Source of the DNA: Rhizomys pruinosus
Taxonomy: Eukaryota > Chordata > Mammalia > Rodentia > Spalacidae
Direction: 5' to 3'
Length of the DNA: 64,000 nucleotides
Assembly (NCBI GenBank): GCA_009823505.1
Contig: VZQC01000263.1
Coordinates: 110,663-174,662 of the forward strand
Made by a program: the position numbers and the translations under genes. Below the pieces are notes generated by a model that saw only the letters and a program-made list of their open reading frames with translations, did no database searches and had not been told where the DNA came from. This document shows, piece by piece, positions 44,290 to 55,379 of this stretch (positions are counted from its first letter, which is position 1; each line of letters begins with the position of its first letter).

Positions 44290-44740
44290 TTAAGTTCGTT
44301 AAAGTATTTTTTGGATAGAGAATTGTGGGGCTGTAGATCCCTCGATTGTACAGGCTGAAAAGAGCTCATGTGCAGGACTGCTGGTTCCACTGCCAAATAC
44401 ACAGCTCTGGAACTCATAGTTCCCACGTGGAGATGCTGGCTCCAACAACCAAACTGGATGAAGACACAGCTGTGGAACTGATAGCCCCACAACCAAGTTC
44501 ATGTCCAGTAACAGCCCAGGGACCATGTCAGGTGTTGCAAATCCATGAAATCCATTTATTCTATGTAACATGCAGCCATATAGGTCACATGACATCACCT
44601 CCCAGTGGCCAATCTTAGATCTCCACACCATTGCAGCACATCATCCCAGCTTTTGAGGCAGTTATCCCTTCCAATTTTCTTTATTTTAACCCACTTTTTG
44701 AGGAGCATAATGAATCTTCATAGACACTTATGCTTCTTGT
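44290..44740. other. unidentified block with internal near-repeat
   Basis: Higher in GC than its surroundings and not recognised. 'acacagctctggaactcata' (44399) and 'acacagctgtggaactgata' (44464) repeat at 65 bases. The minus-strand frame 44299-44631 is open for 110 codons. An old LTR or processed pseudogene is possible. Confidence 0.35.
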
Positions 44741-44754
44741 TTCATGTCCTTTTT

Positions 44755-44918
44755 TTTGTTTTTGTTTTTGTTTTTGGTCTTTTTGAGACAGGGTCTCCCT
44801 GTAGCCCCAGCTGTTCTGGAACTCAATCTGTAGACCAGGCTGGCCCTGAAATCACAAAGATCCGCTTGCCTCTGCCTCTTAAGTGCTAGAATTAAAGGCG
44901 TGCACCACCACGCCCGGC
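44755..44918 (-). mobile_element. B1 SINE, antisense, perfect TSD
   Basis: (GTTTTT)n tail, 'gagacagggtctccctgtag', 'gcaccaccacgcccggc'. 'tcatgtccttttt' at 44742-44754 and 44919-44931. Confidence 0.96.
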
Positions 44919-44947
44919 TCATGTCCTTTTTGAAAGTCACGTTAAGG

Positions 44948-45194
44948 GACTGGAGAGATAGCCTAGCAGTTAAGAGCACTGACTCCTCTTGCAGAGGACC
45001 AAGGTTCTATCCCCAGCCCCAGCACCAACATGGTGGCTGAGAACCGTCTGTAACTCCAATTCTAGGAGAACTCCAGTTCCAGGGGAATCGGAGACCCTCT
45101 TCTGACCTCTGCGGCATTGCACCACATGGGTGCACAAACCTACATGCAGACAGTACACTCATACACATACAAAAATAAATAAAATTTAAAAAAG
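44948..45194 (+). mobile_element. B2 SINE with 17-bp duplication, near-perfect TSD
   Basis: 'gactggagagatagcctagc' head, duplicated 'aactcca' segment. 'gaaagtcacgtt' (44932) and 'gaaagtcatgtt' (45195) flank it with one mismatch. Confidence 0.95.
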
Positions 45195-45207
45195 AAAGTC
45201 ATGTTGA

Positions 45208-45689
45208 AATAACTAACAAATGAAGGACAGAGATTATCATCTCTCCAAATAATTAGTTTAAAATTTTACCAACTGATGTCCAAGTGCTAAGCTCTCATGA
45301 TAATGTGAAGAAGTACAGGAAAGATGCTAGTGGATAGTAACAATCTCTAGGCTTTCTCATCTCATGCTGATGAGGATTCCCAGTGATGACCTCTTTTAAC
45401 TTCTCCAACTTCTTTGATTATGCAACTTAGTAACTCTAAATAGCAATGTGTCTATGTATCTATTTCTGGCCTTACCAATTCAAATTTATACATATTTACT
45501 ACCTTGCATTAAAAAATAAAGATTTAGTTCTTATTGGACCATATCAACTTTATTTTTCTTAATTATGTTATCTTTAGGATTTTCTAATGTTTGCTTTCAT
45601 AAATTTAAAGATAATAGTGATTAAACTTTATTGCATATTATGTTAACTATTGAGGCCAATTTTAATTGTTTTTATTTTCTATTGAATTT
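45208..45689. other. unique AT-rich DNA
   Basis: Nothing recognised. Confidence 0.4.
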
Positions 45690-45940
45690 TTGGAGGTTTT
45701 ATACAGCTTGATTATATTTAAACTCTTCCCCTTTATGTACCCATGATAGCCCCCCCATCAGATTTCATGTATTCTGTGATATATGTTAAGGCCTATAAAG
45801 CCAAGTTTGTGTTCCCAAATGCCCCTAGGAGTCAGGTCATCTACTGGATCCTGATCAACCCATCTAGCATCACTCCCTTAAAGAAAACCAACTTTCCCTC
45901 TCAACTGTCACTGATCTACTACTATGCACATCATAAGATA
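45690..45940 (-). mobile_element. L1 3'-end module, antisense
   Basis: Reverse-complemented, it aligns with 25180-25430: the segments around the gggagtgat and aggccttaacatat words occur in the same order. The plus-strand frame at 45743-45949 is the antisense of this. Confidence 0.6.
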
Positions 45941-46172
45941 GTGTTTTAAATACTTTTTCTTATTTTTTCTTCTACCTCCCAACTTTCATCAGTTTTCCAT
46001 TATGCTATATTGTCAATCCTCATGTTTTCCTTCCAATCTATAATTTTATTTAAATATTTCATGCCTTCTCTAAATATTGTGAAATATAAACATCAAGAAC
46101 AATAATAAGACATTGAAAATATTACACACTCTAGATTCACCTAGTATTACATTTTTATGGATTGAATTTTGT
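45941..46172. other. unique DNA
   Basis: Nothing recognised. Confidence 0.4.
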
Positions 46173-46183
46173 CATCCCTCAAC

Positions 46184-46334
46184 TTTTTTTTGTATTTTTG
46201 AGACAGGGTCTCACTTTAGTCCCAGCTGGCCTGGAGCTCACTATGTAGACCAGGCTGGCCTTGAACTGACAGAGATCTGCCTGCCTCTACCTCCCGAGTG
46301 TTGGGGCTAAAGGCATGCACCCACCACTCCCGGC
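46184..46334 (-). mobile_element. B1 SINE, antisense, decayed TSD
   Basis: 'gagacagggtctcactttag' to 'cccaccactcccggc'. Flanks 'catccctcaacttt' (46173) and 'catccttcaattt' (46335). Confidence 0.94.
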
Positions 46335-46349
46335 ATCCTTCAATTTCTT

Positions 46350-46774
46350 AATGAGAAATATTCCGATCTTCAAAATCAAAAATAGTCTCATTTCTTCCAG
46401 TTCATCATTCAATTCAAATAATGTAATGATTTCCTTAGTTAAACAACAACTTAAACAACAGTAATAATATGATATGTTATCAAGGATATGGAACAACAAG
46501 AATTTTCAAACAGTGCTGATGAGACTACAAATTAATCTCGCAGCTTTGCAAAAATGTTTAGAATTTAAGGGTGAAATTGAGCATCTATAGACCCAATGGA
46601 CATAGTCCATTCTCATATAAATACCGATCTCACTGTTACCATATATGTACATTAATGCTCATAATAGTATTGTTCATAGTAACTAAATATGCAAACAATT
46701 CAAATGTAGATCAATAATTTATTATTACATTCTGATATAAATGTATAGTGAAATAGTACATTACAGTAAGAAAA
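46350..46774. other. unique AT-rich DNA
   Basis: Possibly older L1, but not assignable. Confidence 0.35.
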
Positions 46775-47322
46775 TATTGAGTGTTCCTCTTTCCTTGTCT
46801 CCTTGACAGCAATAGGTATCAGTTTTTCTCTTGTGAATGGCATAAGGTGGAATATTCAAGTGGTTTTGATTAGCATGTTCCAAATTACTAAGGATGTTGA
46901 ACACATTTTAAGCTGTTTCTTAGCCAGTATTTCTTCTTTTGAGAGCTCTCTGTTCAAATCTCTAGCCCATCTTTTATTATGTTATTAGTTTTCTTAATTA
47001 TTTTGGGTTTTTTTTTTAGTTCTTTGTATATTCTGAATATCAATCCTCTGTCAGATGTGTAGCTACTGAAGATTCTCTCCCACTCTGTGAGCTTCCTCTT
47101 ACTCCATTGGATGATTTGTTTGTTGAACAGAAGCTTTTTATTTAAATGGGGTTCCACTTGTCGATTGTTGACCTTAATCCCTAAACAACTGATGTCCAAC
47201 TTAGAAAGTTATTTCATGCACCTTCATCTTGTAGGATACTAAGTTTTCTTCTAACTATTTAGGAGTGTCAGGTTTCACATTGAGATCTTTGATCCATTTG
47301 GAGTTGACTTTAGTGCAAAATA
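46775..47322 (-). mobile_element. L1 ORF2 fragment, inverted part
   Basis: The minus strand encodes an ORF2 stretch downstream of the reverse transcriptase; the frame at 46954-47199 shows the NKKLLFNKQIIQWSKR segment and then EWERIFSSYTSD. Stops and frameshifts on both sides make it dead. Confidence 0.88.
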
Positions 47323-47402
47323 AAAAAGAGAGCATTGGAAATCTTGTATGTAGTCATGTATGAAATTCTCAAAAATAAAATATACATACTTTTAAAAAAG
47401 GA
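47323..47402 (+). mobile_element. L1 3' end, sense
   Basis: 'catgtatgaaattctcaaaa' plus an A-rich end, in the opposite orientation to the ORF2 part: a second L1 with 5' inversion. Confidence 0.65.
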
Positions 47403-47407
47403 GAGAT

Positions 47408-47632
47408 GGGGGCTGGAGAGATGGCTCAGCAGTTAATAATACATGCTGTTCTTCCAGAGGACCCAGTTTCAGTTCCCAGTATTAACATGGCAGTTAACAA
47501 CCGTCTGTAACTTCAGTCCCAGGGGACCTGAGTCACACTTCTGGCCTCTGCAGGGGCAAGGTGTGCATGTAGTGCACTTACATACACGCAGAAAAAACAC
47601 TAGTACACGTAAAATAAAAATAATAAATGGTT
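47408..47632 (+). mobile_element. older B2 SINE
   Basis: 'ggggctggagagatggctca' head, 'agtttcagttcccagtatta', tail with AAAATAAAAATAA. Confidence 0.9.
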
Positions 47633-47847
47633 TTTAAAGGGCGGAAATTTGAGACTGAAAGAGAAGCAAGGAAGAATGCCATCCAAAGAGAAAGAGAGAA
47701 GGGTAGAGATTGGAGGGATGGGTCTACAACTCAAAAGACATTAAGGTTTGTTGTTTTCACCAGAAATGAGAAAAGAGGTGTAGAACAAGTACTATTACAA
47801 ACCCTCAGAAAGAATCAACCTTTCTGATACCTTGATGTCATATTTAT
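47633..47847. other. unique purine-rich DNA
   Basis: Lys/Arg/Glu-rich plus-strand frame reflects composition only. Confidence 0.4.
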
Positions 47848-47865
47848 GACCTCTCTCATTTTTTT

Positions 47866-48111
47866 GTTTTTTTTTTTTTTTAATTTCTTTATTTATGTGT
47901 ATGAATGTATTGTCTGCATGTAGGTCTGTGCACTCGTGTCATGCAATGCCGCGGAGGTCAGAAGAGGGCGTCAGATTCCCCTGGAACTGGAGTTCTCCTG
48001 GAATTGGAGTTACAGACGGTTCTCAGCCGCCATGTGGGTGCTGGGGATCGAACCTGGGTCCTCTGCAAGAGTAGTCAGTGCTCTTAACCGCTAGGCCATC
48101 TTTCCAGCCCC
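47866..48111 (-). mobile_element. B2 SINE with 17-bp duplication, antisense
   Basis: 'gaactggagttctcctggaa' shows the duplicated unit. 'gacctctctcatttt' (47848) and 'gacatctctcatttt' (48112) differ by one base. Confidence 0.96.
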
Positions 48112-48126
48112 GACATCTCTCATTTT

Positions 48127-48309
48127 GATAGAATAAGTTTTTGTTGCATTAAGCCACTAATTTATGGTAATTTGTTGGAACATCCCAGTGAACTAATAAT
48201 ATACCGTCCTGCCTCATGCACATACTTAAAGATATATTTGTGGTAAAGGTCCTATTCTATCCTCAATTGTCACATGTGTGCTAAATTTACCAGGTTTTAT
48301 TGTTTTATT
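48127..48309. other. unique DNA
   Basis: Nothing recognised. Confidence 0.4.
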
Positions 48310-48545
48310 TTTTAATTATTTTTTAATTATTTTTATTATATATATATATATAGTATAAGATCATGATACTAATAAAATCTAGACCCATGTACCCCACCCT
48401 ACCCCCTCACCCCACCAGAGCTCATGCATTCTGCCAAACATGCTTTTCATCTCTTTCTCAGTCTTTCTCAAAATTCTCCATGTGGAAGTTGACTGTTTTG
48501 AGCAGAAGTTCACCGTTTCAGTTAGTTCTTTGATGCAGTCCTTTC

Positions 48546-48577
<32 letters not shown>

Positions 48578-48620
48578 CCAACATGCATCACTCCCAACTA
48601 CTTGGACAAAGCTCAGGTGG
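48310..48620 (-). mobile_element. L1 3'-end module with (GTT)n, antisense
   Basis: 'ccagagctcatgcattctgc', 'aaacatgcttttcatctctt' and (TTG)10 at 48546-48577 give the exact reverse order of 21930-22186. Confidence 0.65.
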
Positions 48621-49394
48621 CTGTGCACAAGACTTTTATTTTTTTATAATAGGTAAAGTTCCCTGATGATGTGGAAAGTCTGTGTCTATTTCCTACTCCA
48701 CTTCTTTCTCATCTCACTTTTCAGTGGATAAATCAGCATCAAGCCAGCAGATTGTCAAAGAAGCAGCACCATCTACCTCAATTTCCTCAACCCACAACAC
48801 ATTTCATTATTATTTTTCTTTTACATTGAAGTTGATAAGGCCAATCAACAAAATAAATCTCTTCTTGTAATTTAGTTTTTACTTAGACTCCTAATTAGCA
48901 TATAAGGAGTTGAAGAACCATTTCTATGTGGAATACTTACTACTAAGGTTAAGAGAGACTATGCTTAACATTTAATTGGTTTATAGTGCTGTGAAACTAG
49001 CTTCAAGGTCATAAAAATCTTATTATAAGTACAAAAAAAAATGAATGCTAACAGCTGTTACAAAATCATCAGTCTCATTCTCTTATTGAGGAATGTGGAA
49101 TTATATAAAGCATTAAATCTAATATATATGTAAGTGTTTTTTATTAATAAAAGTAAGCATGACCATGTCTTGAGAACAAATGGAATACCTGAAAATTTGA
49201 CTCCTTTCCATTATTCTAACATCACCCTATGCACAATTCAATTTACTAATCAATCAAGTTATACTAACAATTACCTTCATATGACCTACTTTTATGTCTT
49301 CTGTAGTCTTAGTCTTCCCTCAGGCAAGAACTTCATCACTCAGTGCTCCAAGTTGAATAAAGTAACTCAGTACTGATTAAACCCTAGTAAGCAC
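48621..49394. other. unique AT-rich DNA
   Basis: Nothing recognised. Confidence 0.4.
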
Positions 49395-49608
49395 ACCAAA
49401 CTTCTCTTGTTTCCATGGTCGTTCCATTTTCTTTGCCATTACATTGTAACTGTTTCTTTTAAATTAATTCCCCATTCACCACAATCCACTCCTTACACAG
49501 ATGCTAGGATAAACAAACAAATACTTAAAATGAAACAGTCCACTTCCCTGTTTAAATTCTCTAAGGGTTTTCCAGTGCATTTAGAACAACAACAACAACA
49601 AAAAAAAT
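49395..49608 (+). mobile_element. L2 fragment, left part
   Basis: 'cacttccctgtttaaattct' and 'ctaagggttttccagtgcat' match the L2 stretch that normally reads cccctgcttaaaacccttca. It is cut by a B1. Confidence 0.65.
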
Positions 49609-49610
49609 TA

Positions 49611-49762
49611 GCCAGGTGTGGTGGCGCAGGTCTTTAATCCCAGCACTCGGGAGGCAGGGGCAGGCGGATCTCTGTGAGTTCAAGGCCAGCCTGGTCTACA
49701 GAGCAAGCTCCAGGCCAACTGGGACTAAAGGGAGACCCCATCTCAAAAAATACAAAAACAAA
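49611..49762 (+). mobile_element. B1 SINE splitting L2
   Basis: 'gccaggtgtggtggcgcagg' head, 'gggagaccccatctcaaaaa' end. Confidence 0.95.
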
Positions 49763-50074
49763 GACTAAAATCCAAAACATGTTACATGACATAGCTCTTG
49801 GGTATACGATTGTTACCAGCCCAGCCTTATCAATCCCTTCCGTCTAAGGCTCTATACAGAAAATTTCTCATTGCTGAATCTTTCTTGTAATCAGAATCCA
49901 GCTGAATGATTACAAGTCCCTTAAAGCCTCCAACAGAGGTATCACACCTTAAAAGGTGAGTTGGTCTACAAAACATTGTACCATATTATTTTCTGTCCGA
50001 AATTACTGTTTCTGGAATTGATTGCAGTGTTACTGCACCAACATTATAATTACATGAATAAACAGCCTAACTCT
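49763..50074 (+). mobile_element. L2 fragment, continuation
   Basis: 'taaaatccaaaacatgttac' and 'atgacatagctcttgggtat' continue the L2 consensus where the left part stopped. Confidence 0.6.
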
Positions 50075-50088
50075 TAAATGTAGTTTTT

Positions 50089-50265
50089 GTTTGTTTGTTT
50101 TGTTTGTTTTGGTCTTTTTAGGACAGGGCCTCCCTATAGCCCCAGCTGTCCTGGAACTCGCTCTGTAGACCAGGCTGGCCTTGAACTCACAAAGATCCGC
50201 CTGCCTCTGCCTCTGCCTCTGCCTCCCAAGGGCTAGGATTAAAGGTGTGTGCCACCATTCCCAGC
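50089..50265 (-). mobile_element. B1 SINE, antisense, perfect TSD, expanded CTGCCT
   Basis: (GTTT)n tail. The usual 'gcctctgcctcc' is expanded by two extra ctgcct units. 'taaatgtagttttt' lies at 50075-50088 and 50266-50279. Confidence 0.97.
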
Positions 50266-50279
50266 TAAATGTAGTTTTT

Positions 50280-51008
50280 AAGAATGGGCCTGAACCGAGA
50301 GGACATTTGTTCCCCTAAATGTCTCTTGGAACCATTTTTCTCCTGGAATTGTGCTGATGGAACTATCTTGCTGGAACTTCATCCATGAAGCTGTGTCCTC
50401 GAGACCAGCCCTACCCGTGATTTTATTCAAGATGGTTTCTCTAGCTTCATTTGAACAAGTTTGTTTCTACCCTAATCTTAAGACACCACCTCTTCATTTC
50501 ACCCCTAGTTCTAGAATATCTCTTTCATCCAGGGTAATGAGTCCTTCCCATTCTTCACTGATGGGTACACTTGTTCATTCATTATCTTTTGAGCTGGAGC
50601 ATCAAACTGAGGTTCTCAGGAAACAAGATCAGGTGCCCAGATCACAACACACAAGAACACATGTTTTTTCTGAGGTTACTTAGAAGTCATTACACCAGAT
50701 TATGTTCATTTAGAAAAGCCATTCCTACACTTGATGTCTAGCCCTATTATCTACACCGAATACTCAATTATAAATTCTACTATAGTAGATACTCATCACT
50801 CTACCCCTTCACCATCAATTCTGTCTTTCACTAAGTTGGCTGTCAATAAACTATCTGTTAAATTGTTTGATAAATATAACCAGTTTAACAAATACTATGA
50901 ACATATGTCCTTCCTCAAACCTCAAAAATCTCACTCATTTATATCTGTACATTCATGTTTCCTTGAAAGATGCTTTTATGTGTAACCATATATTTTTGCT
51001 GTCTACTT
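50280..51008. other. mostly unassigned, possibly more L2
   Basis: 'aagccattcctacacttgat' (50716) resembles the L2 segment before its 3' end, so the L2 may continue. Not certain. Confidence 0.3.
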
Positions 51009-51552
51009 GTATTAGTTACCTATGGTTGAGTGAGTAAAAGATTTACTTAAAAACAGTTGGTTTAAAATAGCAAATGTTTACTATCATTTTTCTGTGGACC
51101 AGAGAACTGGTAATGGCTTAGCTGGCTCTTGTAGCTCAAGGTCTCTCTAGCTGCAGTGGAAGTACTGGCTAGGATAGCATCCATGTCAGGACTCCAAAGG
51201 GGTGAGATGTGCATCCAAGCTCATGCTGTTTGTTATAAGAGTCAGCTGCCAGTTGCACTGAAGATTCCACACCTTCATTATCTTCTGGAAGATGTTTCCT
51301 TCAGTTCCTTGCAATCTGGGCCTCCCCGTGGAACTATTTTAATGAGAACTAAAAAAGCGAGAGAAAGCAAGCAACGCAAAAATTATCTTTGTTTTGTAGC
51401 CTAATTATGGAAGTAGCATACTTTTACTTTTATTATATTCTGCTTATCAAGAGTGAGTCCCTAGGTTCAACCATCACTGAAGGAAAGGATGCTTCTTTTG
51501 AATGCCAGAGGGCAAGAATCAGTGGGAACTATGATAAAGGTCACCTACCATA
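51009..51552 (+). mobile_element. ancient mammalian repeat, probably a DNA-transposon fossil
   Basis: 'tgtattagttacctatggtt', 'ctgtggaccagagaactggt', 'aatggcttagctggctcttg', 'tcagttccttgcaatctggg' and 'ttatattctgcttatcaaga' follow the order of a widespread mammalian repeat that I know but cannot name safely. The ends look complete. Confidence 0.55.
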
Positions 51553-51727
51553 ATCACATACCTTTATATTCACATAATTTATTTATTATATTTCTTTTAC
51601 TCTGCTCTGTCTTCCTGAAATTTTCTCTTCTTGGGAGCCACAAATCTGATTATCATGTTCATTTTCTGTCACTTACCTATGAGTTATTTTGGAAAATTTT
51701 GAGTAAAAAGTTTTTCCTTAAGGATGT
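51553..51727. other. unique DNA
   Basis: Nothing recognised. Confidence 0.4.
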
Positions 51728-51859
51728 TTTTAATCCCAGCACTCGGGAGGCAGAGGAAGATAGATCTCTGTGAGTTCAAGGCCAGCCTGGTCTACACAGG
51801 GAGTTCCAGGATAGCTGAGATTACAGGGAGACCCTGACTCAAAAAGACAAAAAAAAAAG
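51728..51859 (+). mobile_element. 5'-truncated B1 SINE
   Basis: Starts at 'tttaatcccagcactcggga'; ends in A10. Confidence 0.93.
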
Positions 51860-51873
51860 ATTTATGAAAATTT

Positions 51874-52088
51874 GGGGCCAGAGAGAGGGCTCAGCAATTA
51901 AGAGCACAGGTCGTTCTTGCACAGGATCTGGGTTCGATTCTCAGCACCTACATAGCAGTTAAGAACTCTTCATAGCTCCAGTTCCAGGGGAGTCAATGCC
52001 CTCTTCTGACCTCTGAGGGTATGCACAACATGGGTGCACTTACATATATGCAGGCAATAGACACACAAAATGATAATAAAATATTCTT
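51874..52088 (+). mobile_element. B2 SINE
   Basis: 'ggggccagagagagggctca' head, 'gggttcgattctcagcacct' B-box. No 17-bp duplication. Confidence 0.9.
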
Positions 52089-52282
52089 AGAAGATTTATT
52101 AAAATCTATGTTACACAGCAGCTCATAAACATATCACATATGAATATTAAAACTATGAATCTATTCTTATGTATAATTAAAAGATATGTATTCATTCATT
52201 CAAGAAGTATTTAAGATTTCTCTCATAAACCTTTGAATTAAATGTATATATACATATATATTTATTTTAAAAGTTAATTAGT

Positions 52283-52441
52283 TAGTCCAAGCACTAGGGA
52301 GACAGAGGCAGAGGCAGAAGCAGAGGCAGAGGCAGAGGGAGACAGATTTCTGTGTGAGGCCAGCCTAGTCTATGGAGACCAACCAGGGCTATATAGTGAG
52401 TCCTTGTCTCCAAAATAAATAAATAAATAAATAAATAAATT
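52283..52441 (+). mobile_element. B1 SINE with expanded GAGGCA and (AAAT)n tail
   Basis: The gaggcagaggca part is expanded to about six units (52302-52340). The tail is (AAAT)7. Confidence 0.8.
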
Positions 52442-52559
52442 TAAAGGTTTATGCCAGGCTGCCCTCAGCTCATGTCGCTCCTGCCTTCACCTCTTCAGCA
52501 TTTCCTACTAGGAGAAATCAAACTTTTTATGACTGGAGTTAAGGCCCACTTGACAAGAA

Positions 52560-52670
52560 GGAACCTGTACCTGATCTCCATGGGCATTGAATGACACTGG
52601 TGAACTTACATACTTGCAGGCAATACACAGATACACATAAAATAAGAATAATAAATAAAATATTTAAATG
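52560..52670 (+). mobile_element. B2 SINE 3' part
   Basis: 'ggcattgaatgacactggtg' and 'gcaggcaatacacagataca'; head not recognisable in 52442-52559. Confidence 0.7.
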
Positions 52671-52676
52671 TTACAC

Positions 52677-53180
52677 CTCTCTGAGGCCCTCTCTTTCCAG
52701 GGCTTGGAGACCATTGCAGAAGACGGAGCAGAAAGATTTAAAGAGCAAGCAGTGTTGGATGACAACACAACAGTGTTTTAAGACACGACTGGAAAGTTGT
52801 ATAAACTCACAGCAGTTGTAACATTGTGCACAAAACCTATGGAAGCTCAAGCCAGACAAAATCAAAGCATAGAAGTGGGAAGTGGACCCAGCATCCCACC
52901 TCTAGCTGGGAAGCTATTAGAAACTGATAGCTGCTGGGACAGGTAGTGTCAGTTTTCTTTAAGGATGTGGCCACTGGTAGGTTGACCATGCTCCAGGGAA
53001 TAGCTTCACACCCAAGAACATTTGGTGAGCACAAATTGGATTTGATGGGTTAAAAAGAAAAGAAGATATGAAGCTGGGTAAAGTAGAGAGGTGGGGTGGA
53101 TCTAAGAGGAGATGGAGAAAAGAGTTTTAATGTGATCAATATACATTATATGAAATTCTCAAAGAATTAATAAAATATTT
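52677..53180 (+). mobile_element. Lx-type L1 3' UTR and terminus
   Basis: 'gagaccattgcagaagacgg', 'ctgggaagctattagaaact', 'cacccaagaacatttggtga' and terminus 'tatgaaattctcaaagaatt'. One of the clearest Lx ends here. Confidence 0.82.
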
Positions 53181-53185
53181 TTAAA

Positions 53186-53345
53186 AGCCATGCCCAGTGG
53201 CATATGCTTATAATCCCAGCACTGAGGAGATAGAGACAGGTAGGTCCCTGGCTGGATTGCCAGAAAGCCTAGCTTAACTGACAATCTCAAGGCCAGAGAC
53301 AGTCTCAAAGAAAGGTGGAGAGTTCCTGAGGAATAATCCCAAATG
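53186..53345 (+). mobile_element. old B1/B4-like SINE
   Basis: 'gcccagtggcatatgcttat' and 'aatcccagcactgaggagat'. Confidence 0.6.
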
Positions 53346-53355
53346 TTGTCTTTTG

Positions 53356-53356
<1 letters not shown>

Positions 53357-53395
<39 letters not shown>

Positions 53396-53396
53396 C
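53357..53396. repeat. CA microsatellite
   Basis: Uninterrupted (CA)19. Confidence 0.95.
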
Positions 53397-53517
53397 ATGA
53401 CTAAGAATGTTTAAAAAGGAACTTGGAAAGAAGGGCCATACCATGCAAGGGGTGACAAGAAACTGGAAGAACTTTAACTTTTCCTCGGAGTAATGTCAAA
53501 GCCATTTGTAGTAGGAA

Positions 53518-53853
53518 GATGCAGTAATTTGAGTAAATGTCCCACATAGGCTCCAAGTATTTGAACACTTTATTCCCAAATGATGGCACTGTTTTGGAGT
53601 TTTAGAGGGTGTGACCTTGCTGGAGGAAGCATGTCATTGGGCATTGTCTACTTCCAGTTTTGTTCTCTGCTTCCTGTGCCTGCTCAAAGATGTGAGCCCT
53701 CCACTTTCCAATCCAGACACCTCCTGCCACCATGGCTCCCCATCAGGATGGACTCTTATCTTCTGGAATCATAAGCCCAATGAACCCTTCATTCCATAAG
53801 TGACCTTAGTCGTGGTGTTTTATTACAGCAACAGATAAGAAATTAATATAGCA
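53518..53853 (+). mobile_element. URR1/RCHARR1-like nonautonomous hAT element
   Basis: 'gtgtgaccttgctggaggaa', 'gtgagccctccactttccaa' and 'ttagtcgtggtgttttatta' match the rodent hAT-Charlie-derived element I know as URR1/RCHARR1. It has no transposase. Confidence 0.68.
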
Positions 53854-54215
53854 GAGCTATGATCTCGCATAATATTTTAGAAGTGTCATTTGGGAAGGTT
53901 TGAAATAAACTAATGTGAGCTCGAACAGAAATAATCAGACAGACTACATGACCGTTGCAATTAGGCAGGTCAGAAATATTAATCATTAGGCTGGGATAGT
54001 AACAATGAAGGCAGGTGAGGATGGTCAAATATGGATTTATTTTAAAATTGAAGATGAAAAAATCAAATGGTAGATTTCGTGACATATGTGAGAGAAACAA
54101 AAGTTAGGTCCAGTATCAAGAACTTTAGCCTAAACCCACAAAGAAAGAAATTCCACAAACCAAAGTAGGGAATGAGTCCATGGGAAGAAAACATTTGGGG
54201 GAGTGCATCAGAAGA
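53854..54215. other. unique DNA between the hAT pair
   Basis: Nothing recognised. Confidence 0.4.
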
Positions 54216-54602
54216 CAAGTGTATTAGCCACTTTTCTGTTGCTGTGATAAAACCACCATGACCAAGGGAACTTATAAAAGGAAGAGTTTATTTGAGCTTA
54301 TGATTGACGGTTCCAAGGAATTAGAGTCCATTGTGGCAGGAGGCATGGTGGCTGGACCTGTAGCTGGAGCTGGAGCAGAAAGCGGAGGTTCACATCCCAC
54401 AATAAGCACTGTCAAGAGAGAGAGAGAGTGAGACTGGAGACTGCAAGGTTTGTTAAATTCACTAAGCCCGCCCCCAAAGACATACTTCCTCAAGCACGGT
54501 CACACCTTCTAAGACCTCCAAGAGCAGTGCCACCAACTGGAGACAAAATGTCTGAATACTTAAAGCCTATGGGGGACACTCTCATTCAAACCATCACAAC
54601 AA
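54216..54602 (-). mobile_element. URR1/RCHARR1-like hAT element, opposite orientation
   Basis: 'ttttctgttgctgtgataaa', 'accaccatgaccaagggaac', 'acggtcacaccttctaagac'. Its left end is the approximate reverse complement of the right end of 53518-53853. Confidence 0.7.
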
Positions 54603-55379
54603 GTTTTAGAGATGTTAAAATTGAAAACCCTAAGACTATACTTTCAGGGATCCTTTCTATAGTATGTTACTAGAGAAGTTTCTCTGACTGTGTAGAGTAC
54701 CAGAAATCATGAGGAGGAGAGGGAGCATTCTCTCCTGAGAGTGAAGCTGGCTCTTGGTGTTGCTTTACTGCAACTGCCACTTGCCATTGATGATCGTTCT
54801 TCTCTTCTTCAGGAGAGTAGAAGGAGAGACTGCAGTCTGATTGGTTAAAAAATAAATAAAATAAAATAAATAAAAAATAAAATTAAAAAAAATTGAAAAC
54901 CCTATTATCCATCTGAACAGCAGACAGTTTTCTAGAGTTATCAAAGACGTTCAGTCTAGAGACAAGTATTTGAAAATACTTAGCAACTAGAAGGTATTTA
55001 ATGCATTGAGATGGAAATTGATCTTCTAGAGGGCAAAAGTATCTAGAAATGGTAAGGAATGATGATAAAAGTAAGATATACTGGATTCTTGAGCCTTCTC
55101 ATGCTCAAACTGGATCCAAAGACTATGATCGTGAAAGTGTCTGGCTTTTGAACAGATGATTCCTGTTAAGAATATTACTCTTTGAGATTTCTTCTGATCT
55201 GGACTAACATGAAAGAAGTAAGATATTCTTCTAACTTTCGGTCAGTCAAGCCTGAGAGCAAGCTGTACTTTAGAAGTACATTTTAATAAATCCTGTTATT
55301 TCTGTTCCTTGGCAATATGTGCCTACATCCTCTGTGCTGATGTTTATCAAATAAGTATTAGTGTACACAGTAAATCTTA
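54603..55379. other. unique DNA with AAATA tract
   Basis: AAATA/AAAT low-complexity at 54848-54892. The rest is unassigned. Confidence 0.45.
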
